Position numbers and translations under genes: made by a program
Assembly: GCA_026706385.1 (NCBI GenBank)
Contig: JAPOYV010000027.1
Location: forward strand, 1 to 32,594
DNA from: Gammaproteobacteria bacterium
Lineage (GTDB): Bacteria > Pseudomonadota > Gammaproteobacteria > Pseudomonadales > Azotimanducaceae
Reading direction: 5' to 3'
DNA: 32,594 bases
The notes under the pieces: model-generated
Told to the model about the DNA's origin: nothing
The model's database searches: none
What the model saw: the letters and a program-made list of their open reading frames with translations, nothing else
Shown here: positions 1 through 8,419 of the stretch, piece after piece
Layout: each line of letters opens with the position of its first letter
How positions within the stretch are numbered: the first letter of the stretch is position 1

Positions 1-1
1 C

Positions 2-739
2 GGCCTGATCCAGTACCTGCTCGGCACGAACTGCATCCTGAGCCTTTGCGACGGCTGGCTGAAGGGCAAGGGTGAAGCACGCACTGGCGTGCACTGCGAC
101 TGGGCGCAATTCGAGATGCCCACGTTTCCGCCGGAACCGTACACCGCCAACTTCAACTATCTGCTATCGGACTACTCCAAGGACGACGGCGCGCTCGGCT
201 TCGTGCCCGGCAGTCACCGCTGGCGGCGCTGGCCGTCGCCGGAAGAGGCCGAATACTGGACCGACCGCATGCAGCCGGTCGAAGCGCCCATGGGATCCAT
301 GATCATCTGGGGCGACCACACCTGGCACGGGTCGTATCCGCGCAAGACCGAGGGCTTGAGGCTCATGATGCTCGGCACGTACTGCCGTTCCCACATGCAG
401 ACCCAGGAGCCGTTCCGGCAGACCGTGTCCCAGGAGGCCCTCGACCGGAACCCGATCCGCTTCGGGCGGCTGATGGATGTCGCCGGGGGGTTCCCGTTCG
501 GCAAGTCCCCGCCGAAACCCCCCAAGCCGCAGGACAAGGCGGCGCGGCAACCCGAGTCGCCAACCGGTTACATCAGCCTTTTCGACAAAGAGCCCGCGGC
601 CGGGGCGGTCAAGCTCCGTGCGCAACCCGACTTCGACGCCTACGACAAGGAATTCGCGGAACTGATCGCCAAACGAGGCGCGAAAATCCAGTTTCCGGAC
701 ATGTACCGAGCGCCGCCCAGGAAGGCGGACTCGACGTAG
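2..739 (+). CDS. Phytanoyl-CoA dioxygenase (PhyH) family protein, 5' truncated
   Basis: The reading frame is open from base 2, so the gene starts before the window. The product belongs to the PhyH branch of Fe(II)/2-oxoglutarate dioxygenases, which hydroxylate small organic substrates using O2 and 2-oxoglutarate. The iron triad is visible: H-C-D in GVHCDW near base 90, and the distal His in GDHTWHG near base 325, followed by an Arg that would bind 2-oxoglutarate. GALGFVPGSHRW is the typical family strand between them. The last ~80 residues form a proline- and lysine-rich tail outside the catalytic core. It is not close to the two PhyH paralogues at 747-1904 and 24615-25766. Its stop lies 7 bases from the stop of the convergent PhyH gene. 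The substrate is unknown. Confidence 0.85.
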   Translation, partial: GLIQYLLGTNCILSLCDGWLKGKGEARTGVHCDWAQFEMPTFPPEPYTANFNYLLSDYSKDDGALGFVPGSHRWRRWPSPEEAEYWTDRMQPVEAPMGSMIIWGDHTWHGSYPRKTEGLRLMMLGTYCRSHMQTQEPFRQTVSQEALDRNPIRFGRLMDVAGGFPFGKSPPKPPKPQDKAARQPESPTGYISLFDKEPAAGAVKLRAQPDFDAYDKEFAELIAKRGAKIQFPDMYRAPPRKADST

Positions 740-746
740 CGACGGC

Positions 747-1904
747 TCAGATGCCGAGATCCAGCTTGTTGTAGCCGCGCAGGCTTTCCCGGGCCGCGTC
801 GTTCCACTTGAACGACTGTCCGGCGAACGGCTGGTACGCGTAGGGCGTCTCGTCCGGGAAGCGTTCCCTGCGCGCCGCGATCGCGAGTCCCAACACGCGG
901 GACCGGCGCCGAATGCGGTCGTCGTCGTAGATAATCTTGTCGCTCCCCGGCGAATGGATGCCGTTGCCGCGGGCGCCGACCACGCTCGCGCGCGGGTGGA
1001 AGCCGAAGTTCATGGTCACGCGGCAGGCGTCGCTGGTGTTCGCGAACGAGCCGTGAACCGCTTGGCGGTTGGTGATGGCCACGTCGCCGGGCGCGCACAG
1101 GAGCGGCACCGCGTCGGGCAATCGGTCGGAGCCGGCCGCGGCGCACCAGCCCTTGATGTCCGCCTTGGCCAGATGCGTGCCGGGCACCACCCAAAGCCCG
1201 TTGGCCGCGTCGCAGCCGTAGAGCTGCGCCATGAAGTTGAACCCGTGGCTGCCCTTGTGGAACTTAGCTGTTTCCCAGTGCGTAGTGCCGTCCTGGTGCC
1301 AGGCAACGCTCCCACCGAGGCGCGGCTGCTTGATCCAGATCACCTCGTTGAAGGGCGAGAAATCCGGACCGTTGAAGGTTTCCGCAACGCGTAAGAGGTC
1401 GGGATGTGCGTATAGGCGCAGCGCGGCATCGGAGAATTGAAGCGACCCACCGACTACCTGCAGCACCCACTCCGGCGCGCCTTCCGGCACCGTGGGTTCG
1501 ATCATCTTGGCCGGATGGCGACCATTGTTTCCGGCCGTGCCGCCGATGGGGTCGGACAGCGGTCGCACCAGGGCCAGCCCACCGCCCTTGCCATCGGCGC
1601 CGAGGGCAGGTCGCCCAAGGTGGTCGAGCTTGCCGCGCGGCTCGGTCGGCGCCCGGTCCTGGATCGACTGCACGTCGCGCTCGAGGTCCGCCAGTTCCCG
1701 CTCGCCGATGACGCCTTGGAACACGTAGAAGCCGTGGCGCCAATAGGACTCCACGATGTCTTCGCAAATTGCACCGTCGGCGTCGTAGCGGATAGGCCCC
1801 CGGTTGTCGAGGGCCAGCGCGCGGGCCGTGCCTTCTTCTCGGTAGGCGGCCATCGCCGCCTCGTGTTCGCCGTAGTCCGTCCGCCAAGTTGCCACAGTGT
1901 TCAT
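747..1904 (-). CDS. Phytanoyl-CoA dioxygenase (PhyH) family protein, paralogue A
   Basis: A 385-residue Fe(II)/2-oxoglutarate dioxygenase. The iron site is H-Q-D in SVAWHQDGTTHWE and the distal His in AVHGSFANTSD, followed by an Arg for 2-oxoglutarate. It is clearly paralogous to the protein at 24615-25766: both share YWxHGFYVF near the N-terminus, PLSDPxGGT, the xGRHxxKM segment, GGSVAWHQDG and xVVPGTH. I chose the ATG at 1904 because GAGGA lies 7 bases upstream. The open frame continues 44 codons further up, into yaaA, without family similarity. The Shine-Dalgarno overlaps the yaaA stop codon, so translation is probably coupled. The substrate cannot be predicted; PhyH enzymes act on fatty acyl-CoAs, amino acids and natural products. 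Confidence 0.9.
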   Translation of the reverse strand: MNTVATWRTDYGEHEAAMAAYREEGTARALALDNRGPIRYDADGAICEDIVESYWRHGFYVFQGVIGERELADLERDVQSIQDRAPTEPRGKLDHLGRPALGADGKGGGLALVRPLSDPIGGTAGNNGRHPAKMIEPTVPEGAPEWVLQVVGGSLQFSDAALRLYAHPDLLRVAETFNGPDFSPFNEVIWIKQPRLGGSVAWHQDGTTHWETAKFHKGSHGFNFMAQLYGCDAANGLWVVPGTHLAKADIKGWCAAAGSDRLPDAVPLLCAPGDVAITNRQAVHGSFANTSDACRVTMNFGFHPRASVVGARGNGIHSPGSDKIIYDDDRIRRRSRVLGLAIAARRERFPDETPYAYQPFAGQSFKWNDAARESLRGYNKLDLGI

Positions 1905-1914
1905 CGCCAAGTCC

Positions 1915-2685
1915 TCAAGGTCTCTCGTCGCGAATGAACGCCAATTCGCCGTTGCGCGAGTGTTCGGCCGAGTACCGGTAGCCTTCCCAATCGAAAGCCT
2001 TGAGCGCCTTGACCGTCTCGACGCGATTCTTCGCAATGTACGCCGCCATCAGACCGCGCGCCTTCTTCGCGAAGAAACTGATGATCTTGTATTCGCCGTT
2101 CTTGCGATCCAGGAAACGTGCGCCGATCACCTTCGCGTCCAGCCCGTCGGGATTGACCGCGCCCCAGTACTCGTTGGAGGCGAGGTTCACCACCGTCTTG
2201 TTGCGATGTTTGGCGAGGTCGGCGTTCAACGCATCGGTGATGCGGTCACCCCAGAACGCGTAAAGATCGCGGCCCCGTGCATTGGCGAACGACGTACCCA
2301 TCTCCAGGCGGTAGGGGTGGATCTTATCCATGGGCTTCAATAGGCCGTAGAGCCCCGAGAGGATGCGCACGCGGCGCTGCAGCGAGGTGAGTTCCCGGGT
2401 GTCGAAGTCCCACGCGCGCAGGCCCATGTAGACGTCTCCGGTGAAAGCCAGCGCCGCCTGCTTGGCGCCGCGCGTCCCCTTGCGCCACTCGTTGTAGCGG
2501 TTGCAGTTCAGTTCGCCAAGCTTGGTGCTGATGCCCATCAGGTCGGACACCTCGCCCGGACCCAGCTTGACGAGGTCCTCGATGAGTACGGCCGCGTCGT
2601 CGAGGAATGCGGGCTTGGACGCCTTGCGGGTCGTCGGCCTGGTCTCGAAATCGAGGGATTTGGCGGGGGAGATGACGGCTAGCAT
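1915..2685 (-). CDS. yaaA: Peroxide stress protein YaaA (UPF0246/DUF328)
   Basis: The 256-residue product matches YaaA over its full usual length. It begins MLAVISPAKSLDF and contains the family segments FxGDVYxGL, RILSGLYGLLKPxDxIxPYRLEMG, NLASNEYW and IISFFAKKARGLMA. In E. coli YaaA belongs to the OxyR response and lowers free intracellular iron during H2O2 stress, limiting Fenton damage; it also binds DNA. The start is supported by GGAG 9 bases upstream. Its TGA stop sits inside the Shine-Dalgarno of the downstream Fe(II)-dependent PhyH gene, a coupling discussed in the findings. A weak -10-like TAGATT lies 30 bases upstream of the ATG. Confidence 0.95.
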   Translation of the reverse strand: MLAVISPAKSLDFETRPTTRKASKPAFLDDAAVLIEDLVKLGPGEVSDLMGISTKLGELNCNRYNEWRKGTRGAKQAALAFTGDVYMGLRAWDFDTRELTSLQRRVRILSGLYGLLKPMDKIHPYRLEMGTSFANARGRDLYAFWGDRITDALNADLAKHRNKTVVNLASNEYWGAVNPDGLDAKVIGARFLDRKNGEYKIISFFAKKARGLMAAYIAKNRVETVKALKAFDWEGYRYSAEHSRNGELAFIRDERP

Positions 2686-2715
2686 GGCGTTAGTCTCCTA
2701 GAAGCGAGTGGCGAC

Positions 2716-2721
2716 AATCTA
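2716..2721 (-). promoter_or_regulatory. Possible -10 element upstream of yaaA
   Basis: TAGATT on the minus strand ends 30 bases before the yaaA ATG. That spacing matches three better -10 candidates in this window. No convincing -35 is seen, so this is weak. Confidence 0.2.
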
Positions 2722-2765
2722 AAGGTTGACGGTCCGGCTTTCCAGTTGACCGGCCACCGGGCGGC

Positions 2766-3578
2766 TCAGAAGGGCCGGTCGCCCGCGACAGTTACGCGGT
2801 AGCCCGAACGGACCTCCGGAAAGTAATCCCAAACCGCCATGTGCTGGACGCACCGGTTGTCCCACATGGCGAGCGAATACGGCTCCCAGCGGAACCGGCA
2901 CTGGAAGGTCGGGTTCTTGACATGCTCGAACAGGAGCGCCAGCAGGGCGGCGCTCTCGGGCCGACTCAACCCCTCGATGTAACGGGTGAAGCCGGCATTC
3001 ACGAACAGCGCCTTGCGGCCCGTCACCGGATGCGTGCGTACCACCGGGTGCGACGCCTTGGGGAAGTCCCGCTGCGGCTTGTGGTCGCCGTACTGGCCGG
3101 TGTAGTCCGACACGTGGCGCGCCGTCAGCCCATCGAGCAGCGTTCGCATCGGCTCGCTCAAGGCATCAAAGGCCGCGTACATGTTGGCGAACAGCGTATC
3201 GCCACCGTGGGACGGCACCCTGTGGATGTGCAGGATGCTCCCGAGCGGCGGCTCCTCGTCCGCCGAGACGTCCGAGTGCCAGCCCGAACCGTTGTTGCGG
3301 TGGGAGTCCTTGTCGGTGTGGATGACCATCAGCGCGGGATCGCCCTCCGCGTAGGGTGCCGCGGGGTGGATGTGCAAATCCCCGAAACGGCGGCCGAATG
3401 CGAGGTGCTGCGCCGGCGTCATGTGCTGGTCGCGCATGAACAGCACGAGGTGGTCCATCCAAGCGGCGTGGACTTCCTCGAACACGGCATCGGACAGCGG
3501 TTTGCCGAGATCCACACCGTGGACGAGTGCGCCGATGCCGGGTGTCAGGGGTTCGACTTCAATATGGCGGTATTCCAC
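2766..3578 (-). CDS. TauD/TfdA family Fe(II)/2-oxoglutarate dioxygenase
   Basis: A 270-residue member of the TauD/TfdA family, which oxidises substrates such as taurine, aryloxyacetates, sulfonates or hydroxy- and amino-acids at the cost of 2-oxoglutarate. The iron ligands are H101 and D103 in GWHSDVSADEEPP and the distal His in RCVQHMAVWDY, with the 2-oxoglutarate Arg in SGYRVTVAG. The family opening (PLTPGIGALVHGVDLGKPL) is present, and the length is normal. No ATG fits, so I take the GTG at 3578, preceded by GGAGG four bases away. It lies 59 bases downstream of the POT permease on the same strand, which suggests co-transcription and an imported substrate. Confidence 0.88.
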   Translation of the reverse strand: MEYRHIEVEPLTPGIGALVHGVDLGKPLSDAVFEEVHAAWMDHLVLFMRDQHMTPAQHLAFGRRFGDLHIHPAAPYAEGDPALMVIHTDKDSHRNNGSGWHSDVSADEEPPLGSILHIHRVPSHGGDTLFANMYAAFDALSEPMRTLLDGLTARHVSDYTGQYGDHKPQRDFPKASHPVVRTHPVTGRKALFVNAGFTRYIEGLSRPESAALLALLFEHVKNPTFQCRFRWEPYSLAMWDNRCVQHMAVWDYFPEVRSGYRVTVAGDRPF

Positions 3579-3637
3579 CGGACCTCCCGCCGTCTCCCAA
3601 GGTCCCGCACATACTACCAGCAAGCACCATCGCGGAC

Positions 3638-5053
3638 TTACTCGACGCCGTGCATCCAGCGGCGCAGCACGGGGGAGACGAGCCAGATGAGCACGCCCGT
3701 CAGCACCGGCGCCACGACCAGCAGCAGGTAGAACCCCGGCAAGCCCTCGACCAGGAAGGTCGACTCGCCGGATTCGAGGCGGACGGAGTACCGCGCCACC
3801 AGTCCGGCCAGCAGGTTCGACAGCGAGAACGAGAAGAACCAGACACCCATGAGCAACGACTGCAACCGGGCCGGCGCCAGCTTGGTGACCATCGACAGGC
3901 CGACGGGCGACAGGCATAGCTCGCCCCACGTATAGACCACGAAGGTGATGAGCAACCAGTGTGGCCCGGCCAAACCCCCGTCCCGGGCCTCCAGGGCGCC
4001 GAACACCATCGCCAGGAACGCGAGGCCGAGCAGCCACAGCCCGATGGCAAATTTCATCGGCGTCGAGGGGTTGAGATTGCGTCGCCCGAGAAAGATCCAG
4101 AGCCAAGCGAGAACCGGGGCGAAGGTGATCACGATCGCCGGGTTGACGGCTTGGTACCAGGTCGCCGGGAACGCGCTGTCGAGGAGCCCCCACAGCGTCC
4201 GGTCCGTACTCTGCGCTGCAAACACGTTCATCGAGCTTCCCGCCTGCTCGAAGGCGGTCCAGAACGCGATATTGCCGACGAAGGCGAGCACGACGATGAC
4301 CCCGATCCGCTGCCACTCGATCCGCGACAGCTGCATTCCGGCCGGGGCATCCACGGCCTTTGATCGGCGCTCTGGCGGAAGCCCGATGCCTTCGAGGTAG
4401 CGCGAACGGAAGGCCTGGTAGACGGTGATGCCGAGGATCATGCCAACCGCCGCCGAGCCGAAGCCCCAGTGCCAGCCGACGGTCTCGCCCAACGTTCCGG
4501 CGACAAGCGGCGCAAGCAGGGCGCCGACGTTGATGCCCATGTAGAAGATCGTGAACCCGCCGTCGCGGCGCACATCTCCGACACCGTAGAGCTGACCCAC
4601 CATCACGCTCACGCACGGTTTGAAGAAGCCGGTGCCGACGATGATCAGGACAAGACCCGCGATGAAGCAGATCAGGGCGCCCGGACCGGTTTGCAGCGTG
4701 ACCGCCTCGCCCGCCGTGATTCCGAACAGCTCCGTCGCGCCCAGCAGGATGTGGCCGGCGGCGATGATCCACCCGCCGAGGATCATCGACCGGTGGGTAC
4801 CGAGGAACCGATCCGCCAGCCAGCCGCCGATGATCGGCGTCAGGTAGACGGCCCACGTGTAGAGCCCGTAGAGCAGGTAGGCCGCCTCCTCGGTCCAGCC
4901 GAACCCGGGGTTCGAATTGGGGGCGCCCCGGGCGAGTTCCTCGCTCGTCGAGGCGATGAGGTAGAGCACCAGGAGCGCGCGCATGCCGTAGTAGCTGAAA
5001 CGCTCCCACATCTCGGCGATGAAGAGCACCCAGAGCCCTCTCGGTTGGTGCAT
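3638..5053 (-). CDS. POT/PTR family proton-dependent oligopeptide transporter
   Basis: A 471-residue inner-membrane permease of the proton-coupled oligopeptide (POT/PTR2) branch of the major facilitator superfamily, importing di- and tripeptides. The diagnostic E-x-x-E-R motif is E14-M-W-E17-R18, followed by FSYYGMRALLVLYL in helix 1. GGWLADRFLG is the helix 2-3 motif, and FYMGINVGAL in the middle is also typical. Length and hydrophobic pattern fit 12-14 helices. I chose the ATG at 5053, preceded by GGGGAGG, rather than an in-frame TTG nine codons up. It is divergent from a peptide-binding lipoprotein 65 bases away and upstream of a TauD dioxygenase, so peptides or modified amino acids are the likely cargo. 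Confidence 0.92.
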   Translation of the reverse strand: MHQPRGLWVLFIAEMWERFSYYGMRALLVLYLIASTSEELARGAPNSNPGFGWTEEAAYLLYGLYTWAVYLTPIIGGWLADRFLGTHRSMILGGWIIAAGHILLGATELFGITAGEAVTLQTGPGALICFIAGLVLIIVGTGFFKPCVSVMVGQLYGVGDVRRDGGFTIFYMGINVGALLAPLVAGTLGETVGWHWGFGSAAVGMILGITVYQAFRSRYLEGIGLPPERRSKAVDAPAGMQLSRIEWQRIGVIVVLAFVGNIAFWTAFEQAGSSMNVFAAQSTDRTLWGLLDSAFPATWYQAVNPAIVITFAPVLAWLWIFLGRRNLNPSTPMKFAIGLWLLGLAFLAMVFGALEARDGGLAGPHWLLITFVVYTWGELCLSPVGLSMVTKLAPARLQSLLMGVWFFSFSLSNLLAGLVARYSVRLESGESTFLVEGLPGFYLLLVVAPVLTGVLIWLVSPVLRRWMHGVE

Positions 5054-5118
5054 CACCTCCCCTTGGCTACTCACGTACAACGGATTTCGTGCGCGGCGAT
5101 TCTGTTAGGCTCATTCGG

Positions 5119-7041
5119 ATGCGTGCAGGCTCAGGCCAACTCGTCCGTCTTCTGCTCGTCGCTTCGTGCGGGCCAAGCCTAGGCGCGTCGCCGCCCGCCG
5201 GCAACGGCGCATCGCCGGGCGACGACGCGGCCGACGCACCGTGCACCAACGTCGAATACGGCCACGCCCTCACCTACCTGCTGCCGCCCAAGTACGGTGC
5301 CGACTTCACCCACTACGACTACGTGAACCCGAACGCGCCCAAGGCCGGCGTGCTACGCCTGCCGCAGATGGGAACCTACGACAACTACAACGTGATCCTC
5401 GAGAAGGGTCGCTTGGCGGCCGGGTTCTCCATCGGCGGCGGGCTGGTCTACGACAAGCTTCTCGAAGGCGCAAACGACGAGCCGGTCAGCGCCTACGGGC
5501 GCTTGGCCGAGGGCGTCGCGACAGGGCCGGACCTCAAGTGGATCGCATTCAAACTGCGCGACGGCGCCCGTTGGCACGACGGGATGCCGATAACCGTCGA
5601 CGACGTGGTCTTCACCTTCGACATGTTCAAGGAGCATGGCTCGGTTGCCATACGTACCGTGCTTGCGGACATCGACCGCTGGTTTGCCTTCGGGGACCAG
5701 GAGATCTGTTTCGTCCGCCGAACGGACCGGGAAAGGAACCCCATCCTGCCGTTCGCGATCGGTGGCTACAGCATCATGCCCAAGCACTATTGGGAGAGCC
5801 GCGACATCTCCCAAACGACCGTCGAGCCACCCCTCGGCAGCGGTCCGTACAAGCTGACCTTCGCGGACACCGGCCGCATCCTCGAATACGAGCTTGTGGA
5901 GGACTACTGGGGACGCGACCTCCCCGTCAACAAGGGCCGCTTCAACTTCGCCAAGATCGAGTACGACTACTTCAAGGACGAGGGGGTGATGATCGAGGCC
6001 CACAAGGCCCACGTGTTCGACATCCGCGAGGAAGGGGTGTCCAAGAACTGGGCCACGCAGTACCAGTTCCCCGCCGTGAAGGCGGGCCTCTTCAAGCGTG
6101 AGTTGCGGCCACTCGCCCGGGTCGAGGGCCTCTGGTGGCCGATCATCTGGAATACCGACAAGCCGTTCCTCGACGACATCCGGGTTCGCGAAGCCCTATG
6201 GCTGCTCTACGACTTCGCGTGGACCAATCGGGTCCTGTTCTACGACTTCTACAAGACCGGCGTCAGCTTCTTCCAGAACTCGCCCATGGCGCATCAGGGA
6301 CTGCCGAGCGAGAAGGAACTCGAACTGCTCGAACCGTGGCGTGACCAGGTACCGCCACGGGTCTTCACCGAGGAATTCAAGCAACCGTCGAGCACCGGAT
6401 ACGGTTTGCAGCGCGACAACTTCGACCGGGCGATCAAGCTCTTCAAAGAGGCCGGCCTCGAGATGTTCGACGGCAAGATGCGAGACGTCGAGACGGGCCG
6501 GCCGTTCAAGTTGGAGTTCATCGGCGTGTCGTACTACTCGATCCGCCAGAACTTGTCGTTGGTCGACAACTTAAGACGTGTGGGGATCGATACGATCGGG
6601 CGCTCGCCGGAACTCTCGCAGTGGCTCTTCCGTAGCCGGACGGGCAAGTTCGACGGCAACTCGGTGCGATGGGGGCCAGGACACACCCCGGGACTGCAAC
6701 TGCGCAACTGGTTCGGCAGCGCCGCGGCGGACCAGGACTACGGGCAGAACTGGGCGCGCGTCCGCAGCCCGGTCGTCGACAGCCTGATCAACTCCATCAT
6801 CGGGGCCAGGAGCGCGGAAGACCTGTACGCAGCGACTCGCGCCCTGGACCGCGTCCTGCTGTGGAACTTCTACGTCATCCCGTTGGGGTCGCAGCCCGGG
6901 TTCCGGCTCACGTACTGGGACAAGTTCGGCGAAGTGCGCAACGACCACTTGAACGGCGTGCCGTTCACGGACGCCTGGTGGTGGGACGAAGAGAAGGCCA
7001 AGCGTGTTGAGGAAGGGATCGCTAACCTGGGCGACGATTAG
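5119..7041 (+). CDS. Extracellular solute-binding protein family 5 (YejA-like), lipoprotein
   Basis: A 640-residue oligopeptide-binding protein of SBP family 5, most like the YejA group (peptide or microcin C uptake). From the ATG at 5119 the N-terminus is a lipoprotein signal: an Arg, a hydrophobic stretch LLLVAS, then C17 in the lipobox V-A-S-C. Family features include the segment after GRLAEGVATGPDLKWIAF, the WHDGxPITVDDVVFTFD block, and LGSGPYKL. The frame is also open to an upstream GTG at 5089, but the ATG gives the better signal peptide. No ABC permease or ATPase genes follow, so the protein is an orphan here; its partner must be encoded elsewhere, or it works beside the divergent POT permease. 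Confidence 0.9.
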   Translation: MRAGSGQLVRLLLVASCGPSLGASPPAGNGASPGDDAADAPCTNVEYGHALTYLLPPKYGADFTHYDYVNPNAPKAGVLRLPQMGTYDNYNVILEKGRLAAGFSIGGGLVYDKLLEGANDEPVSAYGRLAEGVATGPDLKWIAFKLRDGARWHDGMPITVDDVVFTFDMFKEHGSVAIRTVLADIDRWFAFGDQEICFVRRTDRERNPILPFAIGGYSIMPKHYWESRDISQTTVEPPLGSGPYKLTFADTGRILEYELVEDYWGRDLPVNKGRFNFAKIEYDYFKDEGVMIEAHKAHVFDIREEGVSKNWATQYQFPAVKAGLFKRELRPLARVEGLWWPIIWNTDKPFLDDIRVREALWLLYDFAWTNRVLFYDFYKTGVSFFQNSPMAHQGLPSEKELELLEPWRDQVPPRVFTEEFKQPSSTGYGLQRDNFDRAIKLFKEAGLEMFDGKMRDVETGRPFKLEFIGVSYYSIRQNLSLVDNLRRVGIDTIGRSPELSQWLFRSRTGKFDGNSVRWGPGHTPGLQLRNWFGSAAADQDYGQNWARVRSPVVDSLINSIIGARSAEDLYAATRALDRVLLWNFYVIPLGSQPGFRLTYWDKFGEVRNDHLNGVPFTDAWWWDEEKAKRVEEGIANLGDD

Positions 7042-7082
7042 CGCAAGCGGGCTCCGTCGCGCACGGACGCCCAACGGCCAGA

Positions 7083-7244
7083 CACCTAGTTCATCTGTTG
7101 AGTTCGGACCCGAAACAGCTCAACAACGTGATAGCCTCGCATACGGACGTGGCCGGAGAGGTCCATCGCATGCTGACCGAATTCATGCGTGAGACCGAGG
7201 TCCCTGACCGCCTGCTGCGACCGCGGCTGGAACTGAGGGTTTAG
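7083..7244 (+). pseudogene. C-terminal remnant of a sulfatase
   Basis: In one frame, the ~50 codons before the TAG at 7242-7244 read LLSSDPKQLNNVIASHTD, then VAGEVHRMLTEFMRE, then TEVPDRLLRPRLELRV. This matches the typical end of formylglycine-dependent sulfatases (a 'DP..xxN' segment, a helix with L.xFLRE, and GTPxxLLAPRLxL). No start codon or catalytic domain precedes it; upstream is the end of the solute-binding protein gene. I read it as the surviving 3' end of a deleted sulfatase gene. The identification rests on pattern memory only and is moderate. Confidence 0.5.
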
Positions 7245-7298
7245 TTGGCGCCACGGCTCCACACGGCTGGAGTGGCGCTTACGCAACAGGGACAGCCC

Positions 7299-8090
7299 AT
7301 GAACACTATGCACGAAGCCAACCGGCGTAAATGGGACGAGACCGCGGAGTGGTGGAAGCGGCTCGAGGAAGAGGGTGGTCTTTGGTCACGGTGTCCAGAC
7401 GAGCCTGACCTTGCCTTTGAAGGCAACGCGCTTGGACTGATTAGTGAAGTCTCCGATAACTTGCAGGGAAGGAATGTGTGTGTCGTTGGCAGCGGTGACA
7501 ACCACGCTGCCTTCGCGTTTTCCGGCATGGGCGCGGATGTCACGTCGATCGATATCTCTGAACGCCGGCTGGAGGTGGCCTCCAAACGCGCAAGTCAACT
7601 GGGCCTGCCAATCACTTTTGTACAGGCTGACGCTGCCGATCTAAACCCAATCGGGGACGCGGAATTCGACCTGGTCTTTTCCTCGAACGGGTTCTTCGTT
7701 TGGATCGCAGACCTGCATGCGGTTTCCAGGGAGATGTTCCGCGTCCTGCGGCCAGGCGGGCACTACGTTTTCTACGATGTCCACCCGTTCCAAAGACCCT
7801 GGAAAGGCCAGATCACGCCGATTGAGGTTGCGAAGCCGTATTGGGACACCGGGCCATTCGAGATGGGAGACTCGTTTGAGTTCAATTGGACTCTTGCCGA
7901 CATTCTCAACCCGCTGGCGGCCGCGGGCTTCACTCTGCGGCGAATCTTGGAGACCCATGCGGAGGACTCGAGGTTCTGGCAGGACAATTCGTACTTGCCG
8001 GGGACAGACGACAAATTGTCGGACTGGAACGAGCACCCCCGGGCAGCATTACCTGTATGGCTCACGCTGGCATTGCAAAGGCCGGAGTAA
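7299..8090 (+). CDS. Class I SAM-dependent methyltransferase
   Basis: A 263-residue methyltransferase with the Rossmann-like SAM fold (Methyltransf_11/25 type). Motif I is VCVVGSGDNHAAFAFSGMG with the acidic end of strand 2 in VTSIDIS; motif II/III follows at FVQADAADL and FDLVFSSNG; motif post-III is MFRVLRPGGHYVFYDVHP. The methyl acceptor cannot be told. I take the ATG at 7299 with CAGGGA upstream rather than the earlier in-frame start. GC counted over three of its 60-base rows (7381, 7441, 7561) is 100/180, about 56%, against 38/60 in one row of the neighbouring gene. This, with the decayed genes on both sides, suggests horizontal arrival. Confidence 0.88.
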   Translation: MNTMHEANRRKWDETAEWWKRLEEEGGLWSRCPDEPDLAFEGNALGLISEVSDNLQGRNVCVVGSGDNHAAFAFSGMGADVTSIDISERRLEVASKRASQLGLPITFVQADAADLNPIGDAEFDLVFSSNGFFVWIADLHAVSREMFRVLRPGGHYVFYDVHPFQRPWKGQITPIEVAKPYWDTGPFEMGDSFEFNWTLADILNPLAAAGFTLRRILETHAEDSRFWQDNSYLPGTDDKLSDWNEHPRAALPVWLTLALQRPE

Positions 8091-8419
8091 TTTCAGGGGA
8101 CCCTTAAACCGCGTACTGCAGCTTTCTTCCGCCGACTTAACCGCGATGTAGACGGGGAGCCTAATCGACGGACCGGTACTGGACGGTTACTTTCTCAAGA
8201 CGGTTACGGTCGGGGGTGGGCAGCGGGCCTTCGAGTGGCTTGAAGGTCTTTTGAGGCGTTAGCCACTGGCCGGATTCGCGCGTCCAGGGCACAACCCCGA
8301 CGAGGCTCGCGGCCGCGCACAGTTCGGGCAAGAGTGTAAGCTCCTCAGACCTACGGCGCGCAAAGGACGTTACCGGGAGATCAGGCCAACCCGACGACGA
8401 CAAACCGAGGGAGTGGGCG
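8091..8419. other. Gene-poor stretch with one doubtful minus-strand ORF
   Basis: Nothing recognisable is encoded here. A minus-strand frame ending with TAG at 8161-8163 is open to 8499 and would end TVQYRSVD. Its residue composition (for example TRESGQWLTPQKTFKPL) is protein-like, but it overlaps the start of the plus-strand gene at 8420, has no ribosome binding site I can defend and matches no family I know. It may be another gene fragment. Confidence 0.3.

Noticed and set aside
2766-5009. A 747-codon minus-strand frame covering both the TauD gene and the POT permease region
   Set aside because: Only the last 270 residues match a family. The rest is the out-of-frame shadow of the permease, whose own frame has the E-x-x-E-R motif.
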